From: Suillus spraguei
Lineage: Eukaryota; Basidiomycota; Agaricomycetes; Boletales; Suillaceae
Direction of reading: 5' to 3'
Length of the DNA stretch: 22,553 nucleotides
Assembly: GCA_016800925.1 (NCBI GenBank)
Contig: JABCPU010000888.1
Coordinates: 1 to 22,553 of the forward strand
Shown: one piece after another, positions 19,401 to 22,553 of the stretch
Position numbering within the stretch: position 1 is the first letter of the stretch
How the letters are laid out: each line of letters starts with the position of its first letter
Position numbers and translations under genes: made by a program
The notes under the pieces: generated by a model
What the model was told of the DNA's origin: nothing
Seen by the model: the letters and a program-made list of their open reading frames with translations, nothing else
Database searches by the model: none

Positions 19401-20386
19401 GTAAGTGTTAGTGACCTAGCCAGGTGCTAAGGAACTTGAGTGGTATCTGCATCAGGTGCTCCTTAAGGAGCAGTCTGTTAGCGAACTTGGATGGTGTCTG
19501 CGACAAATGCTCAATAAGGCTGTCTTGTTTGTGCATATCTTATCTCCCTAGGCTGGAGACCTAAGTTGTGTTGTGCAAGGCTAGCAACCTGCTAGACTTA
19601 GATGCAATGACTCTGAGATTAGCTAAATGTCTGTCTTGACGTGATAGCTATCAGGGATGATGACAGGGGTCAAATTCTGGCGATGTCAAAGATGCAAGAG
19701 TGACGAGCTCAAGCGAAGTTTGGATAAAGACAGAAAGCTTATCAGAAGCTTACTGAAGAGGAGTTCAGGGTTCAAGATCAAGTAGATTCAAGTTAAAGAA
19801 GTACAAAAACTATCTGCGCATATTTATATATAGATTGAAGCAGAGTGTGAATACCAAAGGTAATATGGATTAGGTATGAAGTCAGATAGCCAATAGAGAG
19901 ACACATGCTCATGGATGAGTCAGAGGCATATGAGCCAATGAAAGTGTGCACACACAAAAAGGAGTCATAAGTGTGGAACTGAAAGATAAAGGGTGTGAGC
20001 CAATGAGGTGATACATGAGTCAAGAAAGATAACAAAGAGATAACACATAGGACAATATCAGTTGTAGTCAAGGGCCAACAGTCCTGAGTATGAATCAGAG
20101 GGTAGTGCATGTTGAAGCACAGGGGAGCACACATAGTGCAGAGAGTGCGCTTATAGTGCAGAGGATATAGGCAAGTATGAAGTGCGTGAAGAGTGCAGAG
20201 TGTATGCAAAGGGTGTGCATCTAGTGGCAATGGAGGAGGTGGGCATAGGTGAGGTATGGTGTGATGAGGGCAAGCCAGATAAGATAGCAGAGAACAAGAG
20301 TGGGGGCCTCATCGGAATGAGAATAGATAGCAGTGCATAGGAAAAATGATAGTAGGGGTACAAGAAGGTGTTCTTATAACAGTAAG
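19401..20386 (+). mobile_element. Solo LTR, 976 bp, with GTAAG target duplication
   Basis: The element spans 19406-20381, begins TGTTAGTGACC and ends CTTATAACA (TGTTA/TAACA ends). Identical 5-bp flanks GTAAG lie at 19401-19405 and 20382-20386. The left arm carries the empty site as a single GTAAG in the same context (GCAGTAAGTAAC...). No protein domain is present, so this is a solo LTR left by LTR-LTR recombination. A TATA-like TTTATATATAG occurs near 19820-19833. Its first 320 bp match the element at 11-1045; the rest does not. Confidence 0.88.
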
Positions 20387-20646
20387 TAACTGCACTTGTG
20401 ACCTCCTGTGTAGTGCTGCTGCAGTCTGGTCCAGAACCATGGTCTGAACTGGACTTTTGGTCTGGTTCTGCATGGTCTGGTCCTCAGTTCTTATGCCAGC
20501 CAGAAAGACCAGAAAATAGTTTTTGGTTCTAGGCCATCCCAAACTGTTCAGTTCTGGTTTGGCCTTCCTGAACCATTTCAAACCCTTCTGAATTTTGACT
20601 TTGATATCAGACTGACCTTTGGTATTTCCACTCTTGGTTGGTCAGG

Positions 20647-20882
20647 TGTCACAACCCACAAATGAATTAACACAAGGGCAGAGACTAGGACTCAAACTAA
20701 GGTTATCACCAGGAAAGAGAGAGGAGCAAGGACGTCTTGGATTGCTACTATGTAGAACATGAACTACTATTACAACAAATTTGAACTAACTAATAGACAT
20801 ATTGAAACTAGATGAAACTGATATTGAAACTACTAAACATATATAATGAAACTGAGAATTGTACAATGTGATAGTTGTGACA
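20647..20882 (-). mobile_element. Possible short LTR or MITE nested in the hAT element
   Basis: TGTCACAAC (20647-20655) and GTTGTGACA (20874-20882) form a perfect 9-bp inverted pair around a 236-bp stretch containing a TATATAAT-like motif. This could be a small insertion or the end of a longer minus-strand LTR. No target duplication was found. Confidence 0.3.
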
Positions 20883-21404
20883 TTGTTATGACATCATATT
20901 CTAGAAGGTTCTAAGATCACATGATACTATCTTATCTTATCTTATCTGATAGCATCATAAAAGATCTCTTCATCTTCATCAGGAAGTTCGGTTATAGAAG
21001 CAGATATGGGGATTTCGATAGGATTTGGGTTTGTCTTAGCGCTGGGTTTAGATGCTTTAGGGAAATTGAGAAAAGAGTAATGATTTGTATTTGGAATTCG
21101 TGACGTCAGGCTGCCTTTAGCCTTTTTGAAGGTAAGTAATAACTACTGATGAACCTTTCCAGATCTTCATTTACCACTGAAATACATACTGTCCCAACAC
21201 AAATCAGCCTGTGGATATGGTGTTCTTGACCATCTGAATACGCTCTGCTTATTTGAAGATGAGATTGTCAAAATATTTTGTTAAGTTCATCTTCCACTCA
21301 AACACATATCAGATGAGAGCAGCTTCACCATCAATCTAGAGTTGCCTTCACATTTGAGACATTTGGTTTCACCTTCAGAGCAATGAAATCAGGTCCTGTG
21401 GTAA

Positions 21405-21870
21405 GCTGTTCTTGTCTTTTGGCTTGCTTACCCAACATTGATGATGCTCTGACTGTGTCCCACTCTTAGCCAGTGCATTTCTTGTCTGTTGGCTTGCTTA
21501 CCCAACCCTGATGATATTTTAGCTATATCCTGCTCTCAGCCAGTGCATTTCTTGTTTGCTAGCTCACTTACTTAACCCTAATGATGTGCTGGTCACATCC
21601 CACTCCCAGCCAGTATATGTTCTCATCTTTTGGCTTGCTTAATACCCAACCCTGACAGTGCTCTTGTTGCATCCCACTCTCAGAGTATGTGTCATCTTCT
21701 TTTTGTTTGCTTACCTGATGCTGATAATGGTCTGGCCATGTCCTGCTCTCAGAGAGTGCTGTATTCTAGTCTTTCAGCTTGATGCTAAATGATGCTCTGA
21801 CTGTGTCCTGCTCTCAGTTGGTGGAGGTTTTCATGTTCTCGTGTTTTGGTTCACTTGCCTGATGCTAATA
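21405..21870. repeat. Degenerate tandem repeat, about 70-75 bp period, inside the hAT element
   Basis: About six or seven imperfect units contain the word order TTGGCTTGCTTACCCAACC, then TGATGATGCTCTG, then TCCCACTCTCAGCCAGTG. Units vary in length through indels. It is non-coding. Confidence 0.75.
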
Positions 21871-22043
21871 ACTTATTACAATCTTTTACTGTCCAACAAA
21901 AAGGAAGTGCACAATTTCAATGCTGGTGGTGCTTTGGCGATGGCCCATTCTCATATGGTGTGTAATGTCATCTGTTGAAATGTCTACTGTTTTTTTGACC
22001 TTGACACCACTGGAATGAGTTTCTCTACAATGACTCAACCCAA

Positions 22044-22217
22044 CCAAGTCATGTTTTGCCCTTACATGGTATGTGATATTATCTTCCCAGGTGAACAGCT
22101 AAATCTCATGTGCACTTACTCTGGGATCACCCAAGTCATATTCTGCCCTCACATGATATGTAATATTATCTTCACAGGTAAACAGCTAAATCTCATATAT
22201 GCACACACTCTGAGATC
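22044..22217. repeat. Tandem duplication with 87-bp period inside the hAT element
   Basis: Two adjacent copies start at 22044 and 22131 (CCAAGTCAT). Shared words include ATTATCTTC, GGTRAACAGCTAAATCTCAT and TCTGRGATCA. They differ mainly by transitions. Confidence 0.85.
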
Positions 22218-22553
22218 ATGGTTGAGATGTTGAAGTTTGCGCTTGGAAAATTTATGGTTTAGTTTATGTTTGGACCAGAAAAAAACTAAACTGGACCATT
22301 GAGAACCATTCTTAATGGTCATGGTTTTAGGTTTGAAGATTTTGAGGAACTGAACTATGGTTCAGTTCTTGGTTCTCACCCAGGACCCTCTGAACCAGAC
22401 CACAGTAGTACTACTCCTGTGACACAAAAATGATATTCAACAATTCAAATATTGATTGGACTTCAAAATACATAGTGGCAAATTGGCAAATTAAACCATA
22501 ACCTATTGTTCACCATAGAAACCAGCCTCTTAGTCTTACATTTACATTTAGCT

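Larger units (their letters stand above)
20403..22421. mobile_element. Nonautonomous hAT-type DNA transposon, 2003 bp
   Basis: The element occupies 20411-22413 and is flanked by identical 8-bp CTCCTGTG (20403-20410 and 22414-22421). The terminal inverted repeats begin TAGTGCTGCTGCAGTCTGGT and, at the other end in reverse complement, TAGTACTACTGTGGTCTGGT. The 8-bp duplication and the TAGNG start are hallmarks of the hAT superfamily. Both ends are dense in TGGTCTGG/GGTTC/GAACC words, like hAT subterminal transposase sites. No transposase frame exists, so mobility would need an enzyme from elsewhere. The left arm has the unoccupied CTCCTGTG in the same context. Confidence 0.9.
16663..22510. repeat. 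Right arm of large inverted duplication (with nested insertions)
   Basis: This is the counterpart of the left arm at 4130-6305, in opposite orientation, about 10 kb away across the housekeeping island. Homology runs from CTTATTCATGT at the inner end to the ATTGGACTTCAAAATAC strip near 22460. It is much longer than the left arm because it contains a solo LTR (19406-20381), a hAT element (20411-22413), a third tRNA-like module and about 340 bp (18840-19180) not present on the left. The window may end inside or just beyond the arm. Confidence 0.85.

Noticed and set aside
19793..20230. 145-codon minus-strand open frame
   Set aside because: It lies wholly inside the solo LTR and its cysteine/histidine/leucine-rich composition reflects repeat sequence, not a protein.
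20921..21103. Transposase fragment within the hAT element
   Set aside because: The 60-codon frame shows no hAT dimerisation or catalytic motif, so the element is treated as nonautonomous.
21405..21870. CRISPR-like array
   Set aside because: Units are long, degenerate and contiguous with no unique spacers, and the setting is a fungal transposon.

Overview
The window looks like nuclear DNA of a filamentous basidiomycete, most likely Agaricomycetes. The conserved genes are eukaryotic, are split by many very short GT-AG introns (47-74 bp), are packed a few hundred bases apart on both strands, and are surrounded by decayed fungal-type transposable elements. The assignment to Basidiomycota is inference from gene and intron style.

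Layout. 1-4130 is a repeat-rich left flank. It holds an LTR-like element (11-1045), a 23-bp minisatellite, featureless or weakly pol-like DNA, a CGGA-rich tract and fragments of a dead D-lactate dehydrogenase gene. 4130-6305 is the left arm of a large inverted duplication, carrying tRNA-like modules and a broken FAD-monooxygenase. 6564-16010 is a compact core of five housekeeping genes: ATP3 (F1-ATPase gamma, minus), SUI3 (eIF2 beta, plus, divergent from ATP3), CAC2 (CAF-1 WD40 subunit, minus), NUP57/NUP54 (FG nucleoporin, minus) and RPL27 (ribosomal eL27, minus). 16663 to the window end is the right arm of the inverted duplication, in opposite orientation. It is expanded by a 976-bp solo LTR with 5-bp target duplication and a 2003-bp hAT-type nonautonomous transposon with 8-bp target duplication. 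The left arm still carries the empty site of both insertions.

The five core genes have unrelated jobs (mitochondrial ATP synthesis, translation initiation, chromatin assembly, nuclear pore, ribosome) and form no pathway; they are a gene island bracketed by repeats. I rebuilt exon structures by hand. ATP3 (289 aa), SUI3 (362 aa), CAC2 (733 aa) and RPL27 (136 aa) splice into uninterrupted frames. NUP57 does not: its FG-repeat part changes frame at five points and its C-terminal part at one.

The most unusual signals are: the inverted duplication with datable insertions; tandem tRNA-like modules with box A, anticodon arm, box B and T-run repeated every 133-147 bp in both arms; near-complete loss of CpG in the outer right arm while its left twin keeps CpG; clustered frameshifts in NUP57; and very small coding exons plus a probable GC-AG intron. 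No new defence or metabolic system was found.
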